Below are positions 42,054 through 51,320 of a stretch of DNA of 64,000 nucleotides, piece after piece (position 1 is the first letter of the stretch; every line of letters starts with the position of its first letter). The DNA is from Pelagicoccus mobilis (lineage in GTDB: Bacteria > Verrucomicrobiota > Verrucomicrobiia > Opitutales > Opitutaceae). The DNA lies in assembly GCF_016595505.1 (NCBI RefSeq), contig NZ_JAENIL010000046.1, positions 1 to 64,000 on the forward strand. Reading direction: 5' to 3'. The notes under the pieces were generated by a model. That model saw only the letters and a list, made by a program, of their open reading frames with translations, was not told where the DNA came from and searched no databases. The position numbers and the translations under genes are program-made.

Positions 42054-43214
42054 CTACGCCTGTTGGCTGGCGGTTGTTTCGACTTCTTGTGTTTGTGTAT
42101 TCAAACTTCTGAGTCGAGAAAGGGCTTCGACGTAGTAGTAGTCTCCGTAGATGAGCGAGACGTCGATGCCTATGCCTGCCGGGTGGTTGAATGTACCGCC
42201 ATGGATGATACCGTCGCTGTCGTTGTCCCAATTGCCGTACTTCTCATAGGTCGATTTGGTGATCGCGTTGGCGGCTGAGAGGTACTTATCCGCTTCTTCT
42301 CCCTCGAGCATCGAAGAGAGAACGAGCATGCCGCAAGCTGCACACATACCTGCTGAGGTGTCGCGTGGCGTATCGGCATCACGAGGGATTCGGAAGTCCC
42401 AGTGTGGAACGCTATCTTCTGGCAGTTCGTGTATAAAGAAATCCGCTACCTTTTTGGCTACCTCGAGGTAGCGGGGTTCCTTTGTGTACTTGTAGGCGAG
42501 AGCCATGCCGTGCACTGCCCAGGATGTGCCTCGGGACCAGGCTGAGGTTGTGGAGTGACCTTGCCCGCTCTGCACTTTGACCTTCTTGCCTGTGAACGGA
42601 TCAAACTCGACCATGTGGTTCACGGAGAAGTCGTCGCGAATGAAATGCTTGATGACGGTCTCAGTATGGGCGACCGCTACGTGCTTGAAGCGTGGATCAC
42701 CAGTCTCCTTGCTTGCCCAGTGGAGCAATGGGAGATTCATCATGCTATCGATGATACTGAGGCCTCTGGGATCGGAATCATTGAGTCCGTTCTGATTCCA
42801 AGCGGAGAGAAAGTTGCCTTCGATATTGAATCGACTGGCGAGGTGGCTGGCGGCAATGAGTCCACGGCGGCGGGCGTCCATGTCTCCAGTCAACTCGTAG
42901 CGTTTGATGGAAGTTAGTTGCCACATGAAACCGACGTCATGGTGTAGGTTGACGTACTCGTTCAGGGCCTGGTCCATCTGCATTTCGCAGCTGAGCGCGA
43001 TGTTGGCGAATGGCTTGTGTTTTGTATCTTCGTAAATCAGCCAAAGGAGACCTGGCCAAAAGCCGGTAACCCAACGCCACAAATCTTCGGTGTAAGTGTA
43101 TTTGTCGTCCTCGTCGGTCATTGACGGAAATCGATCACCGATGACGAGGCTGGTTTTCTTAACTTTCTCGACCAATGCACTCCAGGCATCGTCGGTCCAA
43201 CTGTTGTCGATCAT
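42054..43214 (-). CDS. GH88 unsaturated glucuronyl hydrolase
   Basis: A 386-residue (alpha/alpha)6-barrel enzyme removing 4,5-unsaturated uronic acid from oligosaccharides. The two key aspartates of GH88 are conserved: Asp93 in HHDVGFMW and Asp156 in SIIDSMMNLP. ATG 43214 was chosen because the sequence before it is not family-like. There is no signal peptide, so it is cytoplasmic and complements the secreted GH105 pair. It lies downstream of KduD but beyond a terminator, so it may be expressed separately or by read-through. A second GH88 lies at 45268-46392. Confidence 0.92.
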   Translation of the reverse strand: MIDNSWTDDAWSALVEKVKKTSLVIGDRFPSMTDEDDKYTYTEDLWRWVTGFWPGLLWLIYEDTKHKPFANIALSCEMQMDQALNEYVNLHHDVGFMWQLTSIKRYELTGDMDARRRGLIAASHLASRFNIEGNFLSAWNQNGLNDSDPRGLSIIDSMMNLPLLHWASKETGDPRFKHVAVAHTETVIKHFIRDDFSVNHMVEFDPFTGKKVKVQSGQGHSTTSAWSRGTSWAVHGMALAYKYTKEPRYLEVAKKVADFFIHELPEDSVPHWDFRIPRDADTPRDTSAGMCAACGMLVLSSMLEGEEADKYLSAANAITKSTYEKYGNWDNDSDGIIHGGTFNHPAGIGIDVSLIYGDYYYVEALSRLRSLNTQTQEVETTASQQA

Positions 43215-43430
43215 AAGGTTTGTAAGTCTTCTAAAATCTTGGGACGGGGGCTCTCGCGTTGTTATGCACACAACCAAACGCGGGGTTCTTGATTTAATAG
43301 TTCTGCTAGGGAAGCGGCAACGGGTCTATTTTTTTCAACTGTATGTATTTATTCGGGGCTGGGGTGGAAGGAGGGCTTGTATGGTGGGGCCTTGAGCGGC
43401 TCGCCCGGCGGTCGAGCCCAGCCTTTGCGT

Positions 43431-43468
43431 AAAAAAAGTTGCAGCCCGGAAATTGCGCCAGGCTGCAA
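43431..43468 (-). terminator. Rho-independent terminator after KduD
   Basis: TTGCAGCC (43439-43446) pairs with GGCTGCAA (43461-43468). On the minus strand it is followed by seven T residues (43431-43437). It lies about 38 bp after the SDR stop codon. Confidence 0.85.
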
Positions 43469-43505
43469 GTTGCTGAAAATGATGTAATTAGGGATGCCTC
43501 TGTTC

Positions 43506-44309
43506 CTAGACTTCGTTTTCGCCTTTCACGTAGCCGAAGTTCGCAAGGATACCGCCATCGACGTAGAGGATGTGTCCGTTGACGAATTCTGCAGCTTTCG
43601 ATGAGAGGAAGAGGGCCGCGTTTGCGACGTCTTCTGGTTCGCCCCAACGGTTTGCTGGAGTACGAGTCATCACGAGATCGTTGAATGGGTGTCCGCCAAC
43701 GCGGATCGGAGCGGTTTGCGATGTTGCGATGTAGCCCGGGCCGATACCATTGACCTGTAGGCCGTACTTCGCCCACTCACAGGTCATGTTTTCGGTGAGA
43801 AGCTTCAAGCCACCCTTTGCCGCAGCGTAGGCGGAAACGTTTTGGCGACCGTAGACGCTCATCATCGAACACATGTTGATGATCTTGCCAGCTCGACGCT
43901 CGATCATGCTTGGGGCAACGCGCTTCGCTACGATCAGTGGCGCAACCAAGTCGACATCGATCACTTGCTCGAAGTCCTTGATCGGCATATCCAAAATAGG
44001 AACACGCTTAATGATGCCGGCATTGTTAACGAGTATGTCGACTGGACCGACGTCCTTTTCGATTTGGCTGATACCTGCGTCAACTTGCTCTTCGCTGCAG
44101 ACGTTGAAGTTCAATGTGTAAACATCGATGCCGTCCTTCGCGTATTCAGCTTTACACTCTTCGAGTTTCTCGTCGCTCAAGTCGTTGACGCAGAGTTTTG
44201 CGCCAGCCTTGGCCAATACCTTGCCAACTGCCATGCCGATACCGTGTGTACCGCCGGTGACGAGGGCCACTTTTCCAGAGAGGTCGAATAGTTCGTTAAT
44301 GATGCTCAT
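43506..44309 (-). CDS. kduD: KduD-type short-chain dehydrogenase
   Basis: A 267-residue NAD(P)-dependent SDR. The cofactor motif TGGTHGIG is at about residues 19-26 and NNAG at about 94. The catalytic Tyr and Lys are in AYAAAKGG, with a Ser/Met-rich strand before them. Next to KduI it most likely reduces 2,5-diketo-3-deoxygluconate to 2-keto-3-deoxygluconate. A gluconate 5-dehydrogenase is the main alternative because the sequence (NGIGPGYIAT, TPANRWGEPEDVA) is shared by both. It is 54 bp after KduI, and a terminator follows. Confidence 0.88.
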   Translation of the reverse strand: MSIINELFDLSGKVALVTGGTHGIGMAVGKVLAKAGAKLCVNDLSDEKLEECKAEYAKDGIDVYTLNFNVCSEEQVDAGISQIEKDVGPVDILVNNAGIIKRVPILDMPIKDFEQVIDVDLVAPLIVAKRVAPSMIERRAGKIINMCSMMSVYGRQNVSAYAAAKGGLKLLTENMTCEWAKYGLQVNGIGPGYIATSQTAPIRVGGHPFNDLVMTRTPANRWGEPEDVANAALFLSSKAAEFVNGHILYVDGGILANFGYVKGENEV

Positions 44310-44363
44310 TTTTGTGTGATTAAATCGAGGTTTTGAAAGTAGTTAAATTCAGACTACGAGAAC

Positions 44364-45218
44364 CTATTTGATGTCAGCGATGGCGATGCCATCCATGTCA
44401 TCGAAGCGTTGGTTCTCGCCGCCCATTGCCCAAACGAAAGAGTAGGCGGATGTTCCAGCTCCTGAGTGGATGGACCAGTTTGGAGAGAGGACGGCTTGAT
44501 GGTTCTTCATCCAAATCATGCGTGTTTCCTGTGGCTGGCCCATGAGATGAAGCACTTGGTTTTCTTCGTCCAAATCGAAGTAGCAGTAGATCTCGGAGCG
44601 TCGGAGGTGAGTGTGGCACGGCATGGTGTTCCAAGCGCTACCAGTGTTCAAAACGGTGTACCCCATGACGAGCTGACAGCTCTTGATTCCATCTTCGTGG
44701 ATGAACTGGAAGATTGAGCGTTCGTTACACGTGTCGCCTGAACCGAGGTCTATGCGTTTGGCCTCTTCCTTCTTTGCGAACGTTGTTGGATACTCAGCGT
44801 GTGCTGGGTAGCTTAGGAAGTAGAACAGAGCGGGACTCTTTTCGTCAGCTGACGAGAAGGTCGCCTTCTTCGAACCACGACCAATGTAGAGACACTCGCC
44901 TTTTTCGATGGGATACGAGGTGCCATCGACTTCGATTTCTCCTGCTCCACCGAGGTTGATGATTCCGCCCTCGCGGCGTTGGAAGAAGAAGTCGCTGCGA
45001 AGTTCTTCGATCGTTTCGAGAACAATGGGATCCGCCAAAGGAACGATGCCTCCCACGATAGCTCGGTCGAGGTCTGTCGCTTGAAGATTTGCCACGCCAG
45101 GAACGAAGAGCCCTTCGACCAAGTAGTTGTTGCGCAATTCGTCTGTAGAGAGCTTTCCGTACGTTTCGAGGCCAGCGGAGAAGCGGTAATTTAGGGTTAC
45201 TTGTTCGGAAGTAGACAT
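44364..45218 (-). CDS. kduI: 5-dehydro-4-deoxy-D-glucuronate isomerase
   Basis: A 284-residue cupin-fold isomerase converting the open-chain unsaturated uronate (4-deoxy-L-threo-5-hexosulose uronate) into 2,5-diketo-3-deoxygluconate. Family hallmarks are LFVPGVANLQATDLDRAIVG near residues 32-55 and the metal-binding region CHTHLRRSEIYCYFDLD near residue 200. Another is SPNWSIHSGAGTSAYSFVWAMGGEN, in which the His residues coordinate zinc. The length is usual for KduI. It lies between GH88 and KduD, so substrate-producing and substrate-consuming steps are adjacent. The RpiB-type protein at 24472 may duplicate this step. Confidence 0.95.
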   Translation of the reverse strand: MSTSEQVTLNYRFSAGLETYGKLSTDELRNNYLVEGLFVPGVANLQATDLDRAIVGGIVPLADPIVLETIEELRSDFFFQRREGGIINLGGAGEIEVDGTSYPIEKGECLYIGRGSKKATFSSADEKSPALFYFLSYPAHAEYPTTFAKKEEAKRIDLGSGDTCNERSIFQFIHEDGIKSCQLVMGYTVLNTGSAWNTMPCHTHLRRSEIYCYFDLDEENQVLHLMGQPQETRMIWMKNHQAVLSPNWSIHSGAGTSAYSFVWAMGGENQRFDDMDGIAIADIK

Positions 45219-45267
45219 ATCAATTTGTTCTGTGTTTTAGTTTTGAGGTACTGTATTTGTAGTTGGA

Positions 45268-46392
45268 CTACATCTCCTCGGAGGCCGCCGGATAGCCGAG
45301 GAAGGCAGCCAGCGCTTCCACATAGTAGTAATCTCCCCAGCTCGTATAGGCTCTGGCACCGTCAATTCTGTGATACATTCCTTCTTCGAGGATACCTGCA
45401 CCCACTTGCGCTTCCGTATTCTGGTAACGTTCTGCGAGGATGTGCAAAAGCTCGACGCCCGCTTTATGGTAGGTTTCGGCTTTCTCGCCTTTAACCACTT
45501 TTGCTAATCTCAGTAGGCCGGAGATCGCGATGGAGGTGGCGGAGCTATCACGGATATCGGGAGTCTTGTCGGTGAAAGAAAAGTCCCAGTAGTTGATGTC
45601 GTTCTCCGGCAGGTTTGCCAGAAAGACATCTGCACACTTCATGGCGATATCGAGGAAGTGCGGGTTTTGGGTGAAAGTGTAGCTCTTGTAGAATCCATAG
45701 ACCGCCCAAGCTTGGCCTCTTGCCCATGTCGATTCGTCTTTGAAGCCTTGGTGGGTTCTCCCTTCGATCGGTTCGCCGGATTGTACATCCATCCAATAGG
45801 TATGGTAGCTCGAGCCGTCCTTGCGAATGAGTGTCTTGCTACTGATGTTCGCGTGGGAGATGGCAGCGTCCTTGTACTTAGGGTCGCCTGTCAACTCGGT
45901 TGCGAGATAGAGGGTTGGGAGATTCATCATACAGTCGATGATGATCCGGGTCTTTTCCGCGTTTGCTTCCATCGGTCCCCAAGCCTGGATGTATCCACCT
46001 TTTTCGTTGTAGCGATCCATCAGCTTGTCGGCGGCAGCGAGGAACAGTTTCTTGCTCTCTTCGTCACCGGTAGCCTTGTAGTCGTAGTAGGCCGTCATCT
46101 CGTAGAGGAATCCGATGTCGTGTGTATCCATATGGCCCGATTCGCAGCGTTCTTTGAAGGAGTTGAGGATCTCCTGACGCTTAGAGATGAAGTAATCGTC
46201 CTTGGTGACGATGTGAGCCAAATAGAGCTGCCCTGGGTAGAATCCCATGGTCCAAAGCTTGTTTTCTTCCTTCGGATAGACCCCGTCCTCGCTGACGTGC
46301 TGAAAACGGTCGAAGTAGTGGTCTACGTTGTTCCGAATTATGTTCAGTGAGCTTTCGAGTGCTGTTTCCAGTGTCGTTAGACTATTGATCAT
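45268..46392 (-). CDS. GH88 unsaturated glucuronyl hydrolase, second copy
   Basis: A 374-residue cytoplasmic GH88 protein. The conserved aspartates are Asp92 in THDIGFLY and Asp153 in IIIDCMMNLP, matching the pair known for unsaturated glucuronyl hydrolases. It is only moderately similar to the copy at 42054, so the two probably differ in chain length or sulfation preference. It heads the minus-strand operon GH88-KduI-KduD, with 49 bp to KduI. No signal peptide is present. Confidence 0.92.
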   Translation of the reverse strand: MINSLTTLETALESSLNIIRNNVDHYFDRFQHVSEDGVYPKEENKLWTMGFYPGQLYLAHIVTKDDYFISKRQEILNSFKERCESGHMDTHDIGFLYEMTAYYDYKATGDEESKKLFLAAADKLMDRYNEKGGYIQAWGPMEANAEKTRIIIDCMMNLPTLYLATELTGDPKYKDAAISHANISSKTLIRKDGSSYHTYWMDVQSGEPIEGRTHQGFKDESTWARGQAWAVYGFYKSYTFTQNPHFLDIAMKCADVFLANLPENDINYWDFSFTDKTPDIRDSSATSIAISGLLRLAKVVKGEKAETYHKAGVELLHILAERYQNTEAQVGAGILEEGMYHRIDGARAYTSWGDYYYVEALAAFLGYPAASEEM

Positions 46393-46527
46393 CTGATCTC
46401 TGCTTGCTTGGGATTTTTGTGCTTTCTAGAGGGAGGCTGGCAGAAGCCGCTTCGTCTCGCGGGTACGAATACCCGTTTCGACTCGTGTTCCCGCATTGAG
46501 CCACGGAGTGATGGCTGACCCAACAGC

Positions 46528-46555
46528 AACGGATTCGATACTAATCGAATCCGTT
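46528..46555. terminator. Strong 12-bp hairpin between sulfatase and GH88
   Basis: AACGGATTCGAT and ATCGAATCCGTT form a perfect stem with the 4-base loop ACTA, about 40 bp after the sulfatase stop codon (minus strand). There is no T-tract on the minus strand, so it may be a factor-dependent terminator, an mRNA-stabilising end or an operator. Confidence 0.45.
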
Positions 46556-46596
46556 ATGAAATGGGTGATCCCGAGCTTTGTTTTCAGCTCGGAAGG

Positions 46597-47973
46597 CTAA
46601 AAACGAGCTGACTTGGCGAAAGCGATCTGGGCTTCCAATTTGTCGCGTAGCGATCGGACGAGGGGCTTGTTTTCGGGATTGTTAGCGATGTTCTGATTTT
46701 CTTGGGGATCTTTATGGAGATCGTAGAGCATCTGTTCGCCGTTGTCGTAGAGAGTGTAGGTGAAACGGTCCGTTACGACGGTGTCGGCGTTCTTGAATCG
46801 GGTATAGACGACGTCAGATATCGTCGCTTCTGCCTCTTGGAGGACTGGGACGAAACTCTTGCCTTGCACTGAATCTGGAGTTTCTAGTCCGGCTAGCTCG
46901 CAGAGAGTTGGGAAAAGGTCTACGCTCGATATGAGTGACGATGAGCGTTCTCCGGCAAGTGCCCCGGGAGCTTTTACGATGAGTGGTATGCGGAGGGCCT
47001 TGTGCATCGTATTGTGCTTACCCCAGAACGTGTGTTCGCCGAGGTGCCATCCATGATCACCCCAGATTACCACGATGGTGTTTTCCGCGAGTTTGAGGCG
47101 TTCCAGCTCCGCTAGAACATTGCCAACGAGTTGATCCACGTAGCTCGTCGAGGCGAGGTAGCCGTGCCTCATCTTGCGATGAAACGCCTCGGAGTCAGGA
47201 TCGAAATCGCCTAAATGGTAGGAGCGGAACTCACCCGAACCTCGCAAGGCGTCGGGCGCATCGTGAGGTCTAAATTGGTTGTCAGCGATAGGGATCTCTT
47301 TCTCGTCATACAAATCCCAATACTTCTTTGGGGCGTAGAAAGGGAGATGTGGACGAATAAATCCACAGGCGAGGAAGAAAGGCTCTTCGCTTTGTGCGAG
47401 CTCTTGGAGATTCTTGATCGTGTTCTCTGCCACGCGACCATCTCCATATGCGTTGTCAGGTACATCAGGACTCTCGAAGAATCGGGCTCGGCCACCTTCG
47501 GTGAGCGCAGACGTGGTGGCAGGATCGAAACTCGTGGTGTGGCTTCTTCCCGCTGATTTGACACCTCGGCTCCATGTTCGCTCTGCGGTGTCGGAGCCTT
47601 TGTGGAATATCTTCCCGTGAGCGAGTGTAGTGTAGCCTGCCTCTTTGAATACCTGACCGATTGTGATCGCGTTCGGAGTGTCCTCGTCAACTTTTGCGAG
47701 ATAGTCGACGAAACGCGTATCCGTGGGAAGAATACCTGTCATCATACTCGCCCGAGAAGCTCCACAAACTGCGACCTGGCAGTAGGCTCGTTCGAAGATC
47801 ATCCCTTGAGAAGCAAGCCTGTCGATGTGTGGCGTTTGAACGATGGTATCACCGTAGCATCCGAGCTCGGGGCGTAGGTCATCGATCGCGATGAAGAGCA
47901 CGTTGGGACGGTCGGAATCTGCATGGCAGATTCCAAGTACTAGGGCGAAAAGGGGGAGGATGTATTTCTTCAT
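46597..47973 (-). CDS. Secreted sulfatase, iduronate-2-sulfatase-like
   Basis: A 458-residue S1 sulfatase with a signal peptide (MKKYILPLFALVLGICHA). Asp31-Asp32 in IAIDDLRPELGCYG and the formylglycine motif Cys70-Gly-Ala-Ser-Arg74 are typical of the iduronate-2-sulfatase-like branch. So is the segment VIWGDHGWHLGEHTFWGKH. Ulvan contains iduronate, but known ulvan sulfate is mainly on rhamnose, so the name describes the branch, not the proven substrate. Its ATG overlaps the stop codon of the upstream GH39-like gene by four bases (ATGA), which indicates translational coupling. Confidence 0.93.
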   Translation of the reverse strand: MKKYILPLFALVLGICHADSDRPNVLFIAIDDLRPELGCYGDTIVQTPHIDRLASQGMIFERAYCQVAVCGASRASMMTGILPTDTRFVDYLAKVDEDTPNAITIGQVFKEAGYTTLAHGKIFHKGSDTAERTWSRGVKSAGRSHTTSFDPATTSALTEGGRARFFESPDVPDNAYGDGRVAENTIKNLQELAQSEEPFFLACGFIRPHLPFYAPKKYWDLYDEKEIPIADNQFRPHDAPDALRGSGEFRSYHLGDFDPDSEAFHRKMRHGYLASTSYVDQLVGNVLAELERLKLAENTIVVIWGDHGWHLGEHTFWGKHNTMHKALRIPLIVKAPGALAGERSSSLISSVDLFPTLCELAGLETPDSVQGKSFVPVLQEAEATISDVVYTRFKNADTVVTDRFTYTLYDNGEQMLYDLHKDPQENQNIANNPENKPLVRSLRDKLEAQIAFAKSARF

Positions 47974-49664
47974 CGGGAGTTTTTGTTTGAGATAGAACGC
48001 ACTTCGATTTTCTGAAAAGCGAAGGAGGGGAGTTGAGTTTGAATGCGGATTAGAGAGCCTTCGTCGTCGCTATATTCGGATGCGGTAGTTTCCCATTCGG
48101 ACCACTGCAGATCGTTTAGGTGTGTGTAACGGTAGGTGTTCTCGACGAAAGTGTCCACGCCTTCTTTGACGAGCATGATGTAAGGAGTACCGTTGGTATC
48201 GTAGGAGTCTTTGATCCATCCGCCGTCGGACTCGTGTTTTGTCGCTTTCGGAAAGTCGACGGCGAATTGCTGGAATGCGCACTCATCCTTGCCGTAAGTC
48301 GCGACTCGGAAACTGTATTGAGTATTTGGTGGCGTGTTTACCTTGAAGACGGTCTGAACGGCTTCGTCCTCTTGATAGTCCATGCTCTTCTTGTTGTAGT
48401 TGAAGATGAGGGCGTCGTAGTTCTCGCTCTCAGCCGAGCGTGCGAAAATGCCGTTGATCATATTCCCCTCTATTGATGGAGAGCCGCTCGTGGTGTTGGT
48501 GTAGCGGTCCATGCCTTGCATCGAACGTAGGGCTTTTTGAGTGAGCACGTTTGGTTCGACGAGGCCATCTCGGATGTTTCCCCAGAGGTGTACCTGCTTG
48601 ATGTCATTCTCGAGGACCATCTTTGAGATGCTGGCGAACAGGGAGGAGCTGTAGGAGTTACTCAACCAGACAAACTCCCCATTTCGGAATTGCGAGAGTC
48701 CCCAGAACTCGTGGATTTCAAAGAGGGCACCGGGCCTCCAATCTGGGTGGTGTTGGATTGGTTCGATCTGCTCGCGGTAGACGATGTCCATGTCGACGCT
48801 GTCTTCCTTGTCGTAGAAGGGGTAGTAGGAGGTGCCGATGAAGTCGTAGCGGATGCCGTTTTTCTTAGCCCACTCGATGAAAGCGCGAGCGTAGGAGCCT
48901 TCGACGTTCCCCTTATAGTCGATGTAGTCCTTTTTCCCAGTGAAGCTCGCTTCGCGAAACTGAGCTCCGACCTTGGCCTTTGGAAGCACGGCGTGAACGG
49001 CATCAATGGTATTCTTGTAATGGTCGAAATACTGCTGGCGGGTGCCAATCCAATGACCAGGGCGGGTATCTATCTCGGAGCCAACACGGAAACGCCAGGA
49101 GGCGACTTGTTCTTCTCCGTAGGTTTCGACGAGTTTAGAGATGGCTGCCTTTATGAACTCGTGCCACGCAGCAGGATCGTTGGGTGGAACGGCGTTGCCG
49201 TAGGTGGAGTTTTTGTCAGACGCGAGGTAGTTGACTCCATCGGGTTCTTCTACGAAGGTGATGCCGTGCTGGAAAGCCCAAGGGGGATTGTCGAGAACGA
49301 TCTGTTTTAGGCGTATCCCAGAGTTTAATACGACGTCGATGCGACGGATTAACGGCTCCCAGTCATAGACGTACTTATCGCCATCCCACTTGTAGCAGTC
49401 GTAGTCGAGCATGCGTTCGCCCTTCTTTGACCAACCACCGAGCATCCGGACGCAATTGACCGATGAGCCCTCCATGCCAAAGGCTGGAATATTTATCTTT
49501 TCGTAAGGAGGAAGTCGGTTGTGAGTGTTCCAGAAATCGTAGATGACGCCTGCCTTATTTGATGGGGTAGTGAAGTCGCTCGAAAGAGACACTTCACTCA
49601 CTAGGGAGGGTGCATTCAGACTGAGAGCGATGATAAGGAGATAGGCTGAGCGCAGGGGCTTCAT
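47970..49664 (-). CDS. GH39-like glycoside hydrolase
   Basis: A 564-residue secreted protein (signal MKPLRSAYLLIIALSLNAPSLVS). The pattern is GH39: an N-terminal DFWNTHNRLPPYEKINIP strand, LDNPPWAFQHG, a WRFRVGSEIDTRPGHW segment with the likely acid/base Glu, and PGALFEIHEFWGLSQF with the likely nucleophile Glu. A beta-sandwich follows the barrel. The residue before the acid/base is Ser rather than the usual Asn, which is unusual for this clan. Family activities include beta-xylosidase and alpha-L-iduronidase; xylose and iduronate both occur in ulvan, so either would suit. It is coupled to the downstream sulfatase by a 4-bp overlap. Confidence 0.8.
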   Translation of the reverse strand: MKPLRSAYLLIIALSLNAPSLVSEVSLSSDFTTPSNKAGVIYDFWNTHNRLPPYEKINIPAFGMEGSSVNCVRMLGGWSKKGERMLDYDCYKWDGDKYVYDWEPLIRRIDVVLNSGIRLKQIVLDNPPWAFQHGITFVEEPDGVNYLASDKNSTYGNAVPPNDPAAWHEFIKAAISKLVETYGEEQVASWRFRVGSEIDTRPGHWIGTRQQYFDHYKNTIDAVHAVLPKAKVGAQFREASFTGKKDYIDYKGNVEGSYARAFIEWAKKNGIRYDFIGTSYYPFYDKEDSVDMDIVYREQIEPIQHHPDWRPGALFEIHEFWGLSQFRNGEFVWLSNSYSSSLFASISKMVLENDIKQVHLWGNIRDGLVEPNVLTQKALRSMQGMDRYTNTTSGSPSIEGNMINGIFARSAESENYDALIFNYNKKSMDYQEDEAVQTVFKVNTPPNTQYSFRVATYGKDECAFQQFAVDFPKATKHESDGGWIKDSYDTNGTPYIMLVKEGVDTFVENTYRYTHLNDLQWSEWETTASEYSDDEGSLIRIQTQLPSFAFQKIEVRSISNKNSR

Positions 49665-49772
49665 GGGAGTTATCCCAGTGTTTTAGCAGGCTAGTTCAAG
49701 GGGAGAAACGCTTTGTGAATCATTCGAACATTGGATAATCCATTTCTACAGTCTGCAGTGATGTAAGCTAAG

Positions 49773-51221
49773 TTAGCCTTCGTGCTCTTTGAAGAGGTCG
49801 ACGAACTCTTGATGGATTTCTGGATGCTTGATGGATAGCTCTTTGCTCTCTCCAGGATCCGTGTCGATGTTGTAGAGTTCAACAGGTGCATCGAGTCCGT
49901 ATCGGACCGCTTTCCAGTTCCCACGACGGGCTGCTTGAAAGACGACTCCAATGACTCCGGAGTTTGGATCGCCAGCTTGTTTGCCGAATTCCCAATAGAG
50001 TGTGCGCTCCGGCATAGGAGTTGGGTTGTCCTTCAGCAGTTGACTGATGGATACGCCGTTTACTTTGAGGCGAGGAATCATGTTTATGTCCACATTGGCG
50101 AGGTCGGCGAAGGTCGGGAAAACGTCTGCGAATGCCCAAGGCGTATCGTCGATGCGAGGTTCTTTGATGGCTGCTGGCCAGTGAGCGATCATGGGAACGT
50201 GGATACCGCCGTCGTAAAGGTCGCGTTTCATGCCTTTATAGGGAGAGGATGCTTCAAAGTACTCAGGACTGGCTCCACCTTCGTCATGAGGCCCGTTGTC
50301 TGAGGAGAAGAAAATGATCGTGTTTTCGGCGATGCCCTTTTCCTCGAGGGTGGCTACGATTTGCCCGATGTAATCATCGAGGGCGGTGACCATGGCTGCG
50401 AGCGTTGCGTTTGGTTTTTCGACTGGAGCAGGGTAGTAGGCACCATATTTTTCGACCTCTTTGCCGGTACTCATTCCGAGGTAGGGCGTCTCCTCAAATT
50501 TGCCATCGTACTGGTCGATGTACTCTTGTGGCGCGGCGAGTTCTGCGTGCGGGGAAGAGTATGAGAGAAAAACGAAGAAGGGATTTTCGTGGTCTTGCTC
50601 GATGTACTTGATGGCCTCGTTTGTGAAGAGTTCTTGGGCATAAGCGCCTTGCTTGCCGCCTTCATTCTCTTCGATCCGAATCTTTACGCCATCACGCCAG
50701 AGGAAGTGCGGATACTGGCGGTGACCTTCGAGGATCGTATACATGCCGTACCAAGTGTCGAAGCCCATCGCGAGTGGATCTGTGACTCCCATTTCAGGCC
50801 CAATGGAATACTTGCCGAAGAGGGCAGTGTCGTATCCTCCGTACTTGAGGACGTGGGCGATCGTATGATCGTAAGGTGCGAGTTTTACGGTGTTAGAGTT
50901 GTTTGTCATGAGCCGCCCATCGCGTCCTGTAAAAAGGGATACACGAGAGGGCGAGCAGACTGTATTGCCGGAATAGGCTTGGGTGAAGAGCACGCCTTCG
51001 TTCGCAAGACGATCCAGGTTGGGAGTCTTTATGGGCGTGTCGCCGTACGCTCCGATTTGATTGAACCCGAGGTCATCCGTGAGGATGAAGATGATGTTTG
51101 GCCGTTCTGCCGGAGACGATTCAGCGGATGTTGTTTGAGAAAGTGTAGCGGCGATGAGCGCAGTTGCCGAGAGTAGGCTCCGCAGTGCTTTGGATGCGTG
51201 AAATGGAGTATTTTTGTTCAT
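49773..51221 (-). CDS. Secreted arylsulfatase-type sulfatase
   Basis: A 482-residue S1 sulfatase. A signal peptide covers about residues 1-33. The metal pair is Asp49-Asp50 (FILTDDLGFNQIG). The formylglycine motif is Cys89-Ser-Pro-Ser-Arg93, the classical CxPSR. The middle segment FFSSDNGPHDEGGASPEYF and KGMKRDLYDGGIHVP are typical of the arylsulfatase A/GalNAc-6-sulfatase-like branch. It lies between the divergent propeller gene and the GH39-like gene on the same strand, and probably belongs to one operon with them. Confidence 0.93.
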   Translation of the reverse strand: MNKNTPFHASKALRSLLSATALIAATLSQTTSAESSPAERPNIIFILTDDLGFNQIGAYGDTPIKTPNLDRLANEGVLFTQAYSGNTVCSPSRVSLFTGRDGRLMTNNSNTVKLAPYDHTIAHVLKYGGYDTALFGKYSIGPEMGVTDPLAMGFDTWYGMYTILEGHRQYPHFLWRDGVKIRIEENEGGKQGAYAQELFTNEAIKYIEQDHENPFFVFLSYSSPHAELAAPQEYIDQYDGKFEETPYLGMSTGKEVEKYGAYYPAPVEKPNATLAAMVTALDDYIGQIVATLEEKGIAENTIIFFSSDNGPHDEGGASPEYFEASSPYKGMKRDLYDGGIHVPMIAHWPAAIKEPRIDDTPWAFADVFPTFADLANVDINMIPRLKVNGVSISQLLKDNPTPMPERTLYWEFGKQAGDPNSGVIGVVFQAARRGNWKAVRYGLDAPVELYNIDTDPGESKELSIKHPEIHQEFVDLFKEHEG

Positions 51222-51242
51222 GATCGAGTTAGAAGTGTTTGC

Positions 51243-51320
51243 TAGGGCGGTCTGGCCCTAGACTGGCGTGTTTGGAAAACTTGATCGGGTCTTTGCGGCT
51301 GTCTGGGCCAGACAGCCCTA
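51243..51320. repeat. REP-like palindrome supplying a stop codon
   Basis: TAGGGCGGTCTGGCCCTAGAC (51243-51263) and GTCTGGGCCAGACAGCCCTA (51301-51320) are near-perfect inverted copies. The last three bases are the TAG stop codon of the propeller gene on the minus strand, so the repeat abuts and ends that reading frame. Confidence 0.75.
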
